From positions 186,001 to 250,000 of the forward strand of contig NZ_FQVT01000001.1 in assembly GCF_900129445.1 (NCBI RefSeq): a stretch of 64,000 bases of DNA, given 5' to 3'. The position numbers were made by a program, and so were the translations under genes. The notes below the pieces were generated by a model. It saw only the letters and a list, made by a program, of their open reading frames with translations. It did not search any database and was not told the DNA's origin. The stretch comes from Salegentibacter echinorum. GTDB lineage: Bacteria; Bacteroidota; Bacteroidia; Flavobacteriales; Flavobacteriaceae. Position 1 is the stretch's first letter. Each line of letters begins with the position of its first letter. Shown here one piece after another: positions 42,579-52,170 of the stretch.

Positions 42579-43796
42579 TTATTTAATTTCCCGTTCTACA
42601 GCATCGATAAAGCTTCTTCGTTTTTCGGTAAGCTCATCTGATGTAGCTTTTGGCCAGGCTGCGAATTGAGCGATTACAAGATCTTTATGCGGATTGATAT
42701 AAATCATCTGGCCAAAAATCCCAACCGCAGCATAACTTCCGTCTTTAAAACGCCACCATAAATAGCCATAGCCACTTCCATTATCATCCGTTTCATATAA
42801 AAGTGAAGTAGCATTTTCTAAATATTCTTCGGAAAAAAGACTGGTATCTTCGTGCTTTCCATTTTTTAACATGACGGTTCCAAGACGTGCATAATCTCTT
42901 AAACTCGCCGAGAGGCCACTTCCACCAATATTCAGATTACTGCATTCATCGGCAAGCCAATACGCACAATTTTCCATGCCCCATGGCTGCCAAATTTTTT
43001 CTGAAAGGTATTCTGAAAGGGATTTGCCGGTTGCCTTTTGAATTAAGATTCCAACCAAATCGGTTTCTCCCGTACTGTAATTCCAGTGAGTACCCGGTTG
43101 ATGTTCAAATTTTAAAGCTTTCATATAGGTTAAAATATGAGATTCATTCCCTTCGCAAGGATGCTGGTACATTTGCGCGACATCGGCGTCTGGATCTGTG
43201 TAATCTTCGTTCCAGGCAATTCCGGAAGTCATGGTGAGCAATTGTCGAACGCTTACTTTTCCGTAGTCATACCCTTTAAAGGCTTCAATGTACTTTTCTA
43301 AAGGATCGTCCAGGCTTTCAATAGCGCCTTCTTTTAAAGCTATGCCCAGTAGCATAGAGGAAACCGATTTCGCCATGGAAAAGGAAGTCCAAAGCGTTTC
43401 CTTATCCACCCCGTCTGCATATTTCTCCAATTTAATCTCATCGCTTTGCAACACAATTACCCCACCAATATGGTTTTCTTTCATATAAGAATTTAGCGTG
43501 GTCTTATCCTGCCACTGCGGAGTGATATTTTCTCTTTCTTTTAATGGATAAACCCGGGAACCGGTGGGAACGTGAATACTCGGGAAGATATTTTGCATTA
43601 TAGGAAAGCGACGCTCTTTTTCTTCTTGCGACCAAAAAAGCAAGCTTTCAAGTTTCTGTCCCATGGTTTCGCCCTGTATCGCTGCTCTTTCTTCAAGATC
43701 TAATCGCGCTTCTAAACTTTGGCAATCCTGTGCATGAATGCTGAAGCTTACCAGCGTTAAAAATAGAAAGCAAAGGAAGTATTTTTTTATCAACAT
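42579..43796 (-). CDS. Secreted serine hydrolase (class C beta-lactamase-like)
   Basis: A 405-residue protein with a signal peptide ending SIHAQDC. It has the SxxK catalytic motif SMAK (S140, K143) in LWTSFSMAKSVSS, and the tyrosine of the second motif (Y240) in WNYSTGETD. This family includes esterases, D-aminopeptidases and peptidases as well as beta-lactamases, so antibiotic hydrolysis should not be assumed. An N-terminal extension of about 80 residues precedes the hydrolase fold. It is a single-gene unit on the minus strand with a -7-like box 30 bases upstream. Confidence 0.88.
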   Translation of the reverse strand: MLIKKYFLCFLFLTLVSFSIHAQDCQSLEARLDLEERAAIQGETMGQKLESLLFWSQEEKERRFPIMQNIFPSIHVPTGSRVYPLKERENITPQWQDKTTLNSYMKENHIGGVIVLQSDEIKLEKYADGVDKETLWTSFSMAKSVSSMLLGIALKEGAIESLDDPLEKYIEAFKGYDYGKVSVRQLLTMTSGIAWNEDYTDPDADVAQMYQHPCEGNESHILTYMKALKFEHQPGTHWNYSTGETDLVGILIQKATGKSLSEYLSEKIWQPWGMENCAYWLADECSNLNIGGSGLSASLRDYARLGTVMLKNGKHEDTSLFSEEYLENATSLLYETDDNGSGYGYLWWRFKDGSYAAVGIFGQMIYINPHKDLVIAQFAAWPKATSDELTEKRRSFIDAVEREIK

Positions 43797-44520
43797 AGTA
43801 CTTTAAAATTTTGATGTCTGCCGCGCAAATATAGCAAACTCTACAGCCTAAATAAAAGTGGGTTTTTTTCAAAATGGCATTTCTCAGTCACTCGGCTCTC
43901 TTCATTTTAAAGGAGAGGATGAAATCAGCTTTGCTGAAGAGGGGGAGGTATTTATTAAAAGAATAATATATTGCAAACCAGTAATGTCCTAATTAATATT
44001 AGCACACAATTTATCTTTAAACTTTCTAATATTATTTATTCTTTTTTGCATTGCCCAAAAAAGAAACAAAAAAGTCTAGGCTTACGAAACTTTATCTAAA
44101 TTTATCGTTCAATCCCTAAATTTTAGGAACTCGCTAATAACCTTTAGTATAAATTTGAAAAATTCGTTTGGCTCAAACAGCCTAAAATTTTACGGAATTT
44201 TCACTTCAAATTTTACGATAAATTTTCGATAGGCCGAAGAAATCGTCCTACTAAAAATTATCCCAATCATTTTAAAAAGCTAACGAAACCCAATTAAAAT
44301 AGGTTCTTACAAAATATCACCGAAAACGTTTAGGACGCTATTGATTGCAAATCAAAACATTAAAGCTTACGTTGATGACCGCACTTCGATAAACTTAATA
44401 AATGTCTGTAAAAATCATATTGAAACGAGGTGTGTTGAGAGCTTCGACAAGCTTGATTTTTCTCGTAATTTTAAGAAACAAATGATAATAAGATATTTAG
44501 CTATTCTTTAATCATGAAAT
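43797..44520. other. Large gene-free region
   Basis: About 724 bp with no supported ORF. Part of it (TTTTTTGCATTGCCCAAAAA near 44043, then GTCTAGGCTTACG near 44074) resembles intergenic repeat units I associate with flavobacterial genomes. GAGCTTCGACAAGCTTG near 44439 is another repeat-like fragment. No stable terminator was recognised. Confidence 0.35.
43826..43833 (-). promoter_or_regulatory. Probable -7 box of the serine hydrolase gene
   Basis: The minus strand reads TATATTTG, a perfect consensus match, 30 bases before the ATG at 43796. Confidence 0.5.
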
Positions 44521-45384
44521 TTAATCCAGGCCTAATTTCGCATTTGTCCTGGTAATCGCTTTTTCATTCTTTTGATCAATCCAATCCTGACCTTTCCACT
44601 TGCGCATCATGGTATCAAAATGACGCATCACCATAATATTATAAACGGCTTTTCCCAGGTTTTTAGGATTACGAGCAATAGCGCGAAGGCTCATAGAAAA
44701 GCCGGGGGTTAAGTAGCGCATATAATGCCAGTATCCTTCTGGCATATATAAAACATTGCCATGTTCTAAATGAGTTTTAAAACCTTTAGCTTGTTTTAGT
44801 GCTGGCCATTTTTTGTAATCTGGGTTTGCAAAATCTATATCCTCCCGTGTTATTAAAGAGTGCGGGATTTTGTAGAGGTAATCATTCTGCTTTTGGTCAA
44901 ACAAAATAACCTCCTTTTTTCCGTGGAAATGAAAATGAAATATATTGGCTAGATCTATGTCATAATGCATAAAGGTATAACTATCTTCCCCGCCAAAAAA
45001 CAGCATAGGTAAGCCTTTCATTAATTTTATACCAAAATCTGGATAAGAATAATCTTCCTGAAGTTGCGGTACTTCCTTTAAAATATTCCAAAGAAAAATA
45101 CGATATTTGGTAGGTTCTCTTTTTAGCAAAGCAATATATTCGCTCATTTTCATCGTGGCGTGTGCCTCGTTAAAACCATCTTCGTGGCTCACAGGCCTAT
45201 TATCGTACAAAGGGACTTCTTTATCTCCGGCAACTTTTGCCATATAGTCAAGGTCCCACTTCTTAAAAGCCGGCCAATCTTCAACAAACCGCTCAATGAC
45301 CACCGGTTTTTGAGGTTTAAAATAATTTTTGATAAAATCTTCCTTACTTATGGTTTTTACCCGATCTATTTGTTGTAGTTGCAT
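44521..45384 (-). CDS. JmjC/cupin-like 2-oxoglutarate oxygenase
   Basis: A 287-residue cupin_8/JmjC-type protein. The iron-binding triad HxD...H is visible as H140 and D142 in FMHYDIDLANIFHFHFHG and H220 in MPEGYWHYMRYL, and the 2-oxoglutarate-binding part lies between. Bacterial relatives hydroxylate ribosomal proteins or small molecules. The C-terminal helix-rich part (KAVYNIMVMRHFDTMMRKWK) is typical of the group. No neighbour suggests its target. Confidence 0.85.
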   Translation of the reverse strand: MQLQQIDRVKTISKEDFIKNYFKPQKPVVIERFVEDWPAFKKWDLDYMAKVAGDKEVPLYDNRPVSHEDGFNEAHATMKMSEYIALLKREPTKYRIFLWNILKEVPQLQEDYSYPDFGIKLMKGLPMLFFGGEDSYTFMHYDIDLANIFHFHFHGKKEVILFDQKQNDYLYKIPHSLITREDIDFANPDYKKWPALKQAKGFKTHLEHGNVLYMPEGYWHYMRYLTPGFSMSLRAIARNPKNLGKAVYNIMVMRHFDTMMRKWKGQDWIDQKNEKAITRTNAKLGLD

Positions 45385-45400
45385 AGTGTCTTAAAAACTA

Positions 45401-45408
45401 CAAAATTA
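45401..45408 (-). promoter_or_regulatory. Probable -7 box of the JmjC gene
   Basis: The minus strand reads TAATTTTG, matching TAnnTTTG, about 17 bases before the start codon at 45384. Confidence 0.4.
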
Positions 45409-45634
45409 CAAAACATTTAAGCTGCGGCTTGTTAAATGAAACCTAAGTAATTTACATAAGTCCTGACGTGCAAGCAGGATGAAATTTTAAAATCAGTTTA
45501 GAATACAGCAAAAGATTAATGAAGAATTAATTGGATGGGGCCTGGTGTAGTAACGATGTTTTCAATGAACGTTTAATTGAATTTGTCCACAGAAGAAGTC
45601 TAAATGGCTTTAACTTTTAATTAAAGAGCAGTTC

Positions 45635-46126
45635 CTAATAATACAATCCGTTTTGTTTTATTGTAGCAATGGCTTGTTGTTCGTGTTTTTCTAAAGCTGC
45701 TAATTCTGTCTTTTTTAACCCGCTATCTACACCTTTAAATTCCATCTCATAATTGGCGAGAATCTCATTAAATATCAATTTTACTCGTTCTACGTGAAAT
45801 TTGGAAGTAATTATTGTGAGTTTTACTTGCCCTAAGTTAGATAAAATAGCCTTGATCTTTACGGCATCATCCACGGTGTTTTTAGACAAAGCTATTTCGG
45901 TGAAATCTTGTTCTGATAGTCCTTTATGGATAAGATATTCCTTGCAATATTCTGCGTGGGGTTTTTCGGCGGTGTTAAATTGTGGCCCCCAACCGCCGGT
46001 GCATAAAATTAATTGACCTTTTTTAAATATGGCTTTGCAGTAATCCAGACGGGTTTTGGAAATAGTGCTCAATGCTCCCTCCGGACTGTTGGGAGCTCCC
46101 AGGGTAATCAGGATATGTGATTTCAT
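45635..46126 (-). CDS. YdcF/DUF218 family protein
   Basis: A 163-residue protein with the DUF218 pattern. It opens HILITLGAPNSPEGAL, has LILCTGGWGPQFNTAEKPHA (the conserved TGG), then SKNTVDDAVKIKAIL and TIITSKFHVERVKLIF. The family (YdcF, SanA, ElyC) binds nucleotides or acts in envelope functions. No signal peptide or TM is present, so this member is cytoplasmic, closer to YdcF than SanA. The role is unknown. Confidence 0.8.
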   Translation of the reverse strand: MKSHILITLGAPNSPEGALSTISKTRLDYCKAIFKKGQLILCTGGWGPQFNTAEKPHAEYCKEYLIHKGLSEQDFTEIALSKNTVDDAVKIKAILSNLGQVKLTIITSKFHVERVKLIFNEILANYEMEFKGVDSGLKKTELAALEKHEQQAIATIKQNGLYY

Positions 46127-46161
46127 TAGTTAGTTTTTATTAATCTCAATTTATTTTGATG

Positions 46162-46200
46162 CTAAAAGCCACGATACTAAAAATAAGATCGTGGCTTTAG
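46162..46200. terminator. Hairpin terminator between two minus-strand genes
   Basis: AAAGCCACGAT (46165-46175) and ATCGTGGCTTT (46188-46198) form an 11-bp stem just past the stop of the lipoprotein gene at 46225. A short T-run follows on the plus side. Confidence 0.65.
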
Positions 46201-46224
46201 TTTTTCAAGAAATATGTGTAAAAC

Positions 46225-46902
46225 TTACTTCACTTTTACATCGGTAAAAAACAATTCAAAATCACCATCTGGCGATTTATGTGATTTTGATATTTTTAAA
46301 CCTTTATAGTCTTCAAAATCTTCCCAGGTAGTCGGCATTTCACGATTACCATCGGCCGATTTGTAAATCCATTCCTGTAACAGCAAGTCATCCTCATAGT
46401 AAATTACATAAGTATCACCGGGGGTATAACCACCGTTATCACCGTAAGAAACTTCCAAATAATTCATTTCTTTTTTGCTAATAGGTGCATTTCCCATTTT
46501 CTCTTCAGAAATATTTGCGTCACTCCAAACCATTTGAAATGGGAATAAAAGCCAGTAAGAATCGTTCACAAATTTTTGATCCATCTTTTTTTCTTCTTCA
46601 TTCAAATTGTTTTTTCTCGTATAAGTGCGACTAATATCGCCTTCGGTTAACCTTATTTCATCAGTTTGTGGCTTCCATGTCCAGGAGCGGCTGGTGCGCA
46701 AGGAATCATCAGATTTTACATTAAATGTAAATTGAATCTCCTTTACATTTTTAAAATTGTTAAGTCCATGAGCCTCGGCGATTTGCTGCTCAATTTTTTT
46801 AGAGGCATTGGCTCCATCTAAATCCATGCCCTCTGCTTTTTTATTGTTTTTGCAGCTTAAAAGACCAATGCTTAAAAAACTGAGAAGTAATAATTTTTTC
46901 AT
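46225..46902 (-). CDS. Lipoprotein of unknown function
   Basis: A 225-residue protein with lipobox IGLLSC (C17). It has no enzyme motif that I recognise. The body is beta-rich (WTWKPQTDEIRLTEGDISRT, then YVIYYEDDLLLQEWIYKSAD), similar in style to outer-membrane-associated lipoproteins that resemble LolA/DUF6503-like folds. It has its own downstream hairpin. The function is unknown; the lipoprotein call is from the signal. Confidence 0.65.
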   Translation of the reverse strand: MKKLLLLSFLSIGLLSCKNNKKAEGMDLDGANASKKIEQQIAEAHGLNNFKNVKEIQFTFNVKSDDSLRTSRSWTWKPQTDEIRLTEGDISRTYTRKNNLNEEEKKMDQKFVNDSYWLLFPFQMVWSDANISEEKMGNAPISKKEMNYLEVSYGDNGGYTPGDTYVIYYEDDLLLQEWIYKSADGNREMPTTWEDFEDYKGLKISKSHKSPDGDFELFFTDVKVK

Positions 46903-47035
46903 TTTCTATTTTCTTTAGTTTTACGTACTGTAATTGTTCGATAACTTCTAGAAAACCCGGTCCTAATTACCGAACAATGCTGTTTAAATATACAAAACTC
47001 TTATTTAAAATAGTATTTATCTTTTTAGCAAAAAC

Positions 47036-47070
47036 AACAAAACCTTTGAATTTGCTTCAAAGGTTTTGTT
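47036..47070. terminator. Bidirectional terminator
   Basis: A perfect 15-bp inverted repeat, AACAAAACCTTTGAA and TTCAAAGGTTTTGTT, with a 5-base loop. It lies just after the small membrane protein gene at 47090-47245. The U-rich strand works in either direction. Confidence 0.8.
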
Positions 47071-47089
47071 CTTCATCAATTTTTTAAGA

Positions 47090-47245
47090 TTACAATCTTC
47101 TGCCGGTTAATAATTTATAAATTATTAGAATAACCGCTATCACAATTAGGATGTGGATAATACTACCCAAATCTGGAAATGCAAAGTATCCTACAAGCCA
47201 TCCAATAATTAATAATACTACGATAAGCCATACTAAATCTCTCAT
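47090..47245 (-). CDS. Small lmo0937-type membrane protein
   Basis: A 51-residue ORF too short for most gene finders: MRDLVWLIVVLLIIGWLVGY begins it, followed by FAFPDLGSIIHIL and LIIYKLLTGRRL. Two hydrophobic segments flank a short polar loop, and the ends are basic. This matches the lmo0937 family of tiny two-TM proteins, often stress-related in Bacteroidota. A perfect 15-bp stem terminator follows it directly. Confidence 0.85.
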   Translation of the reverse strand: MRDLVWLIVVLLIIGWLVGYFAFPDLGSIIHILIVIAVILIIYKLLTGRRL

Positions 47246-47701
47246 TTTGATTGGTTTTTTTAGTAGCTAAACGCTACTTTGGTTAATGTTGATTAGTGTT
47301 AATGAATAATCTATTTCGAAACGAATTTAGATATTAAGGTAAAATACAAAAAACAATTTAACGAGTGTTTAACGCAGATGTTAAAATTTATGAGGGTTGT
47401 TTGTGATTTTTCGAGCTTGTAATTTACAATAGCTGTTTTTTAAAGGTAGGCTAGAAAAACTGAAGTGTTCATGATATTTTAATAAAATGAATAGAACTCT
47501 TCTAAAATCTTTAAGTCAGCTAAAATCAGTGAGGTTTTGTTCATTTATAGACTTTTTTATTAGTTAAAGCTCGTTTTAGAAGAATTAAAAACGAAAATAG
47601 ACGTAAATAGATGATTTTTTAGTCAATGGAAAATCTTTAAACCAGTTATAGTTAGTTTATTCTTCAATACGTCTTTAAATGCATTTTTCAGAATTAATCT
47701 T
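47246..47701. other. Gene-free spacer
   Basis: A 456-bp AT-rich stretch with no gene, repeat or terminator I can name. Confidence 0.35.
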
Positions 47702-48343
47702 TTACTTAAAAAAGGATTTTATTTCCTGCCCGGGACGCGCATAATGGAAACGGTCTAAAAGTTTTGGCAAAGCATAACCGTCCAGGCCATTAATTGCCAC
47801 TGTTTCTGCATCGTCCAATCGCAACCATCCATCTGTAGCCTGGATGCCTTCGTCAAAATAAATGTGTTTAATAGCGCCAATAATTAAAACGGTATTATTC
47901 TCTTTAATTGCATATTCATTGACATATTCACACCCTAATTTGATGTTAGATTGGGTTACATAAGGCGCAAAAAAGTCATCCAGATATTCTTCTTTCAAAC
48001 CGGTATGCTGAAATTCAGAAATATCCTCTTCATATTTTGCGGCTGTTTGGTGTGCATTTTCAATCATATCCTTTTGAATGTGGTTAACCGTAAAATAGTT
48101 ATTTTCTTTAATATTTTTATACGTATTTCTGGAAACATCCTGGGTGGGGCGGGTAACAAAACCCAATAAAGCGGGGTTGCTACCTAAATGGGTAACCGAA
48201 CTAAAAACCGCCACATTTATCCCAGATTTTTCAGATTTTGTAGCAATAAGGTTAGCAGATTTATATCCCGTAACGCTATTTATTAAGTTTAAACGATAGA
48301 CCTTCTCCATCCTTTCAATTTCTTTAGCGGTAATATGTTTCAT
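47702..48343 (-). CDS. Flavin reductase family protein
   Basis: A 213-residue FMN-binding split-barrel protein: LINSVTGYKSANLIATKSEK, NVAVFSSVTHLGSNPALLGF, TYKNIKENNYFTVNHI and LGCEYVNEYAIKENNTVLI match the family. It may reduce flavin for a partner monooxygenase or act as a stand-alone oxidoreductase. No partner gene is adjacent. It is a single-gene unit with non-coding stretches on both sides. Confidence 0.88.
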   Translation of the reverse strand: MKHITAKEIERMEKVYRLNLINSVTGYKSANLIATKSEKSGINVAVFSSVTHLGSNPALLGFVTRPTQDVSRNTYKNIKENNYFTVNHIQKDMIENAHQTAAKYEEDISEFQHTGLKEEYLDDFFAPYVTQSNIKLGCEYVNEYAIKENNTVLIIGAIKHIYFDEGIQATDGWLRLDDAETVAINGLDGYALPKLLDRFHYARPGQEIKSFFK

Positions 48344-48691
48344 AAAAAATAAGTTTAAAATAAAGTCGTTAGAAAAAGTTTCTGTGATCGAGGTTAAGAA
48401 GCCTGTGCTAATTCTTATTATTTTGAAATAGTCTAAGCACCTAATTTTTTAAAAGTTTTGCAACTAATTAATGTGAATCCGAAATCAAGGTTTACCTACA
48501 ATTAACTGATAATCAATTTTTTTAAAAACATCATGCAAAGCTCGCCAGGCTGTTCGCATAGGGGTTTAAAGACTTAAAGCAGTGATATTTAAAACTATAC
48601 GTTTTTTTATTGTGTTATCTGCGTGAAAATATGTTCTGAAATTCAGTGAATTATCATAGCTGATACATCACAAGGATTTAAGTTTTTACCT
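48344..48691. other. Gene-free spacer
   Basis: A 348-bp stretch without a recognisable gene or repeat. Confidence 0.35.
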
Positions 48692-48937
48692 CTAATCCTG
48701 ATTTTCTAATTTATTGATCCGCATTTCATACTCCTCCATGGCTTCCCGCACGGAATCTACATTATCTGAAGATTTTTGGTGCGCAGCATTCATAGTCTTT
48801 TCCAACTCCTTATCGGGATGTTCAAATAAGTCGGTGATTACGTGGTTTATTTTATCGAGAATGCTTTCCTGGCTGTTTTTAATATCCTCTAATTTGTTTA
48901 AGGTAGCTCGCATTTGATCAATTTTAGCCTGATCCAT
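48692..48937 (-). CDS. Small coiled-coil protein of unknown function
   Basis: An 81-residue, highly charged, helical protein (MRATLNKLEDIKNSQESILD, then SVREAMEEYEMRINKLENQD) with heptad-like spacing. No TM or enzyme motif is present. I consider it real because its composition is coherent and it starts at an ATG with a typical AT-rich upstream region. I cannot give a function. Confidence 0.6.
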   Translation of the reverse strand: MDQAKIDQMRATLNKLEDIKNSQESILDKINHVITDLFEHPDKELEKTMNAAHQKSSDNVDSVREAMEEYEMRINKLENQD

Positions 48938-49157
48938 TTTATTATGTTTTAGAATTAATAAATTAATTTAGGTTATTCTTTACACATCTAAAGTGCAATT
49001 AACCCTGATTTAAGGACTTTTAAATTAATTTTAGGAACTGGTTAAGTAATTATGATCCAGGCCAGGCTATTATCTAATATATTTTCCTGACCAATTTGAA
49101 AGAGAGTAAAGTCAATAGAATTAAGTATTTTCGTAGCTAAAAATATTCTTTCCTTTT

Positions 49158-50516
49158 ATGCAAACACCAAAGAAAATTGCCGTTGTAGGCTCTGGCCTGG
49201 TAGGATCCTTACTGGCTATTTATTTAAGAAAGGCCGGTCACGAGGTTGAGGTTTTTGATCGCCGGCCAGATGTGAGAAAGGTTAAGTTTTCAGGAAGGTC
49301 TATCAATTTAGCGATGTCTAACCGGGGGTGGAAAAGCTTGCGGGCAGTTGGTATTGAAGAGGAGATAAAAAAACTGGCCCTTCCTTTAGATAAAAGGGCA
49401 TTGCACGTGGCTGATAAGCCTTTATATTTTCAGAAATACGGGAAAGAAGAAGAAGCTATTTATTCGATTTCCCGTGGTGTACTCAACAGGAAAATGATTG
49501 ATCTTGCTGAGGAATCAGGTGCTGAATTTAGATTTGAGGAAAAAGTTTGGGACATCAATCTTTCCGAAGCAAAATTATATACCGGCGAGAGCGAAAAAGG
49601 GGAGTGGAAGGAATATGAATTCGATCTTATTTTTGGTACCGATGGTGCCTTTTCCCGGGTGCGCCATAAGATGCAGAGACAAAGCCGCTTTAATTATTCC
49701 CAGCATTTTATAGACGTAGGTTACAAAGAGCTGCGTATTGCCGCCAATGCAGATGGAAGCCATAAGCTGGATAAAGGTTCTTTTCATATATGGCCCCGGG
49801 GCGAATTTATGCTAATAGCCATGCCAAATTTAGACGGCAGCTTTACCTGTACTTTATTTATGCCTTTTGAAGGAGAAATTTCTTTTGAAAGCATTAAAAC
49901 CGAAACTCAGGCTACCGCTTTTTTTGAAGAACATTTCCCCGATATTAATTTAGAAATCGAAAACCTAAAACGTGATTTCTTTAAAAACCCTACAAGCTCC
50001 ATGGTTACTATTAAATGCTTTCCCTGGTCATATTGGGAGAAAGTGACCCTGGTGGGGGATTCTGCCCACGCCGTGGTGCCTTTTTACGGGCAGGGAATGA
50101 ACGCCGGTTTTGAAGATATTTTAGTGCTCTATCAAAAGATGGAAAAATACGGTGATGATTGGGAACAAATTTTTAAGGAATATCAAAATGACCGGAAACC
50201 AAATGCTGATGCCATAGCAGAATTGAGCTATCGTAATTTTATAGAAATGAGCAGCAAAACAGCCGATCCTGATTTTTTACTTCGGAAGAAAATTGAAAAA
50301 AACTTTGCCGATAAGCATCCCGATGCCTGGGTGCCGCTGTATTCCCGGGTTACCTTTTCAGATAAATCTTATGCTGAAGCATTAGCTATAGGGGACTATC
50401 AACGTAAAATAATGGATAAGGTGATGCAGCTTCCAGCTATAGAAGAACGGTGGGATTCTAAAGAAGTAGAGCGTACTATTTTAGATTTATTGGCAAAGGA
50501 AGTTAAAACCTCGTAG
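49158..50516 (+). CDS. kmo: Kynurenine 3-monooxygenase
   Basis: A 452-residue FAD-dependent hydroxylase that converts L-kynurenine to 3-hydroxykynurenine with NADPH and oxygen. The N-terminal FAD motif is IAVVGSGLVGSLLAIYLRKA. The KFSGRSINLAMSNRGW block is characteristic of KMO, as is the second FAD motif GDSAHAVVPFYGQGMNAGFE. The length fits. No kynureninase, tryptophan dioxygenase or 3-hydroxyanthranilate dioxygenase gene is in the window, so the rest of the pathway must lie elsewhere. Confidence 0.93.
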   Translation: MQTPKKIAVVGSGLVGSLLAIYLRKAGHEVEVFDRRPDVRKVKFSGRSINLAMSNRGWKSLRAVGIEEEIKKLALPLDKRALHVADKPLYFQKYGKEEEAIYSISRGVLNRKMIDLAEESGAEFRFEEKVWDINLSEAKLYTGESEKGEWKEYEFDLIFGTDGAFSRVRHKMQRQSRFNYSQHFIDVGYKELRIAANADGSHKLDKGSFHIWPRGEFMLIAMPNLDGSFTCTLFMPFEGEISFESIKTETQATAFFEEHFPDINLEIENLKRDFFKNPTSSMVTIKCFPWSYWEKVTLVGDSAHAVVPFYGQGMNAGFEDILVLYQKMEKYGDDWEQIFKEYQNDRKPNADAIAELSYRNFIEMSSKTADPDFLLRKKIEKNFADKHPDAWVPLYSRVTFSDKSYAEALAIGDYQRKIMDKVMQLPAIEERWDSKEVERTILDLLAKEVKTS

Positions 50517-50597
50517 AGAGATTTGCAATTACGGTATTATTTAATCTTTTTTTGAGTTCCGGGCATTCAGGAATCTTGTTCTTTTAATCGTAGATCT

Positions 50598-52082
50598 TTA
50601 TTCAAGCTCTGCCATTTCCGGTTCAAGATCCAGGCTTTCATAAACCTGTCTCATGGTTTCCCGGTCTTCGGTAAGTACCACTAACATATCGTGAGCTTCA
50701 ATTTCAGTATTCCCATTGGGGGTTAGAAACTCTTCATTTCGGGAAATCATGGCGATAATTGCTTTCCTGGGAAATTCAAGCTGTACAATACGTTTTCCTA
50801 CGGAGTGATTATGCTCGGGAATATCAATTTCTCTTAAGACAGACTTTGCGCCTTCAGCCATAAAAATATCTACCGGAGATTTTTGTTTTGCCCGCATTGG
50901 TAGCGCTACATTTAACCATTTAGCTACTACCGAAAGCGTTGTCCCCTGAATTAATACAGAGGTGAGGGAGACAAAAAATACGATGTTAAAAATCATATCG
51001 GCTTTCTCTATCCCAGCCAGTAATGGATAGGTAGCAAATACTATAGGTACAGCACCTCTTAATCCTACCCAGCTCACATACCAACGGCGTCGCATCTTCA
51101 TTTTAAAGAAACTCAAGCTAAGGAATACACCCAATGGTCGTGCGATAAAAATAAGGAAAAATGAGATTAGGATTCCCACGCCAATCACGGGAACAATATG
51201 TGAGGGATAAACCAAAAGGCCAAGGGTAAGGAATAGCACAATTTGCATCAACCAGGCCAATCCGTCAAACATCCGCATAATGGTTTTCTTGTGGATAATA
51301 TTGTGGTTTCCCAGATATACACCACTTAAGTAAACAGCCAAAAATCCGTTTCCGCCCAGGGCATCGGTAGCAGAAAAAACAATAAACATGAGAGCGATCG
51401 CGAGGACGGGATAAAGTCCTTCAAAATCTAAGGTAATTTTATTGATAATAATTTTACTTAGTTTTCCGAAGAGAAATCCCAGAGCAACCCCAATTAGAAT
51501 CTGTTGTAGAAAAAGCGGGATGATACTATAAATACTTTGATCCTGATTAACTACCAATCCCAAAAACGCAATAGTTAAAAAATAGGCCATAGGGTCGTTA
51601 CTACCACTCTCCAGCTCTAAAGTGGGTCTTAGATTGGTTTTTAAAGCCAGGTTTTTAGATCGTAAAATAGAAAAAACAGCGGCGGCATCTGTAGAAGATA
51701 CAATGGCGCCCAGCAACAGCCCTTCATAAATACTAAAATCTGTAATATACCAAACAAATACCCCAAGACTTACCGCGGTAAACAATACGCCTAGAGTAGA
51801 AAGCGAGATTCCCTGCCACATTACCGGTTTAATGGTTTTCCAACTGGTGTCCAGCCCTCCAGAGAAGAGAATAAAATTTAAGGATACAATCCCTATGAAT
51901 TGGGCTAGTTTGGGGTCATTAAAGTAAATTCCTGCAATACCTTCAGACCCGGAAAGAATACCTACTGCTAAGAAAAGTACCAGGGTTGGTACGCCAAAGC
52001 GATAGGAGGTTTTCCCGGCAAGAATGCTCACAAATAATAAAATAGAACCAATTAAAAGAATATTCTCTATAGTAATGTTCAT
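50598..52082 (-). CDS. NhaP2-type K+/H+ antiporter with TrkA-C domain
   Basis: A 494-residue CPA1 transporter. About 12 TM segments include LFLAVGILSGSEGIAG, SSTDAAAVFSIL with the conserved transport-site aspartate, and LELESGSNDPMAYFLT. The cytoplasmic C-terminus holds a TrkA-C/RCK_C domain (AIIAMISRNEEFLTPNGNTE, then AHDMLVVL) that would sense ligand. This is the layout of NhaP2/CvrA. I used the ATG at 52082, since the in-frame upstream start is only a TTG. Confidence 0.9.
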   Translation of the reverse strand: MNITIENILLIGSILLFVSILAGKTSYRFGVPTLVLFLAVGILSGSEGIAGIYFNDPKLAQFIGIVSLNFILFSGGLDTSWKTIKPVMWQGISLSTLGVLFTAVSLGVFVWYITDFSIYEGLLLGAIVSSTDAAAVFSILRSKNLALKTNLRPTLELESGSNDPMAYFLTIAFLGLVVNQDQSIYSIIPLFLQQILIGVALGFLFGKLSKIIINKITLDFEGLYPVLAIALMFIVFSATDALGGNGFLAVYLSGVYLGNHNIIHKKTIMRMFDGLAWLMQIVLFLTLGLLVYPSHIVPVIGVGILISFFLIFIARPLGVFLSLSFFKMKMRRRWYVSWVGLRGAVPIVFATYPLLAGIEKADMIFNIVFFVSLTSVLIQGTTLSVVAKWLNVALPMRAKQKSPVDIFMAEGAKSVLREIDIPEHNHSVGKRIVQLEFPRKAIIAMISRNEEFLTPNGNTEIEAHDMLVVLTEDRETMRQVYESLDLEPEMAELE

Positions 52083-52170
52083 CTTATTTGTTTTGTGAGG
52101 CAAAAATAAACATTCGGCTCTTTTAGAGAGTCGAATGCGTAATTAAAAAATTGTTTTTATTGAATAAAGC

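Noticed and set aside
42887-43237. 116-codon plus-strand ORF
   Set aside because: It lies fully antisense within the serine hydrolase gene, whose motifs and signal peptide are intact.
42579-43796. Serine hydrolase considered as an antibiotic-resistance beta-lactamase
   Set aside because: SxxK is present, but the second motif is YST rather than the class C YxN and the architecture fits broad esterase/peptidase-like members. Resistance is not supported.
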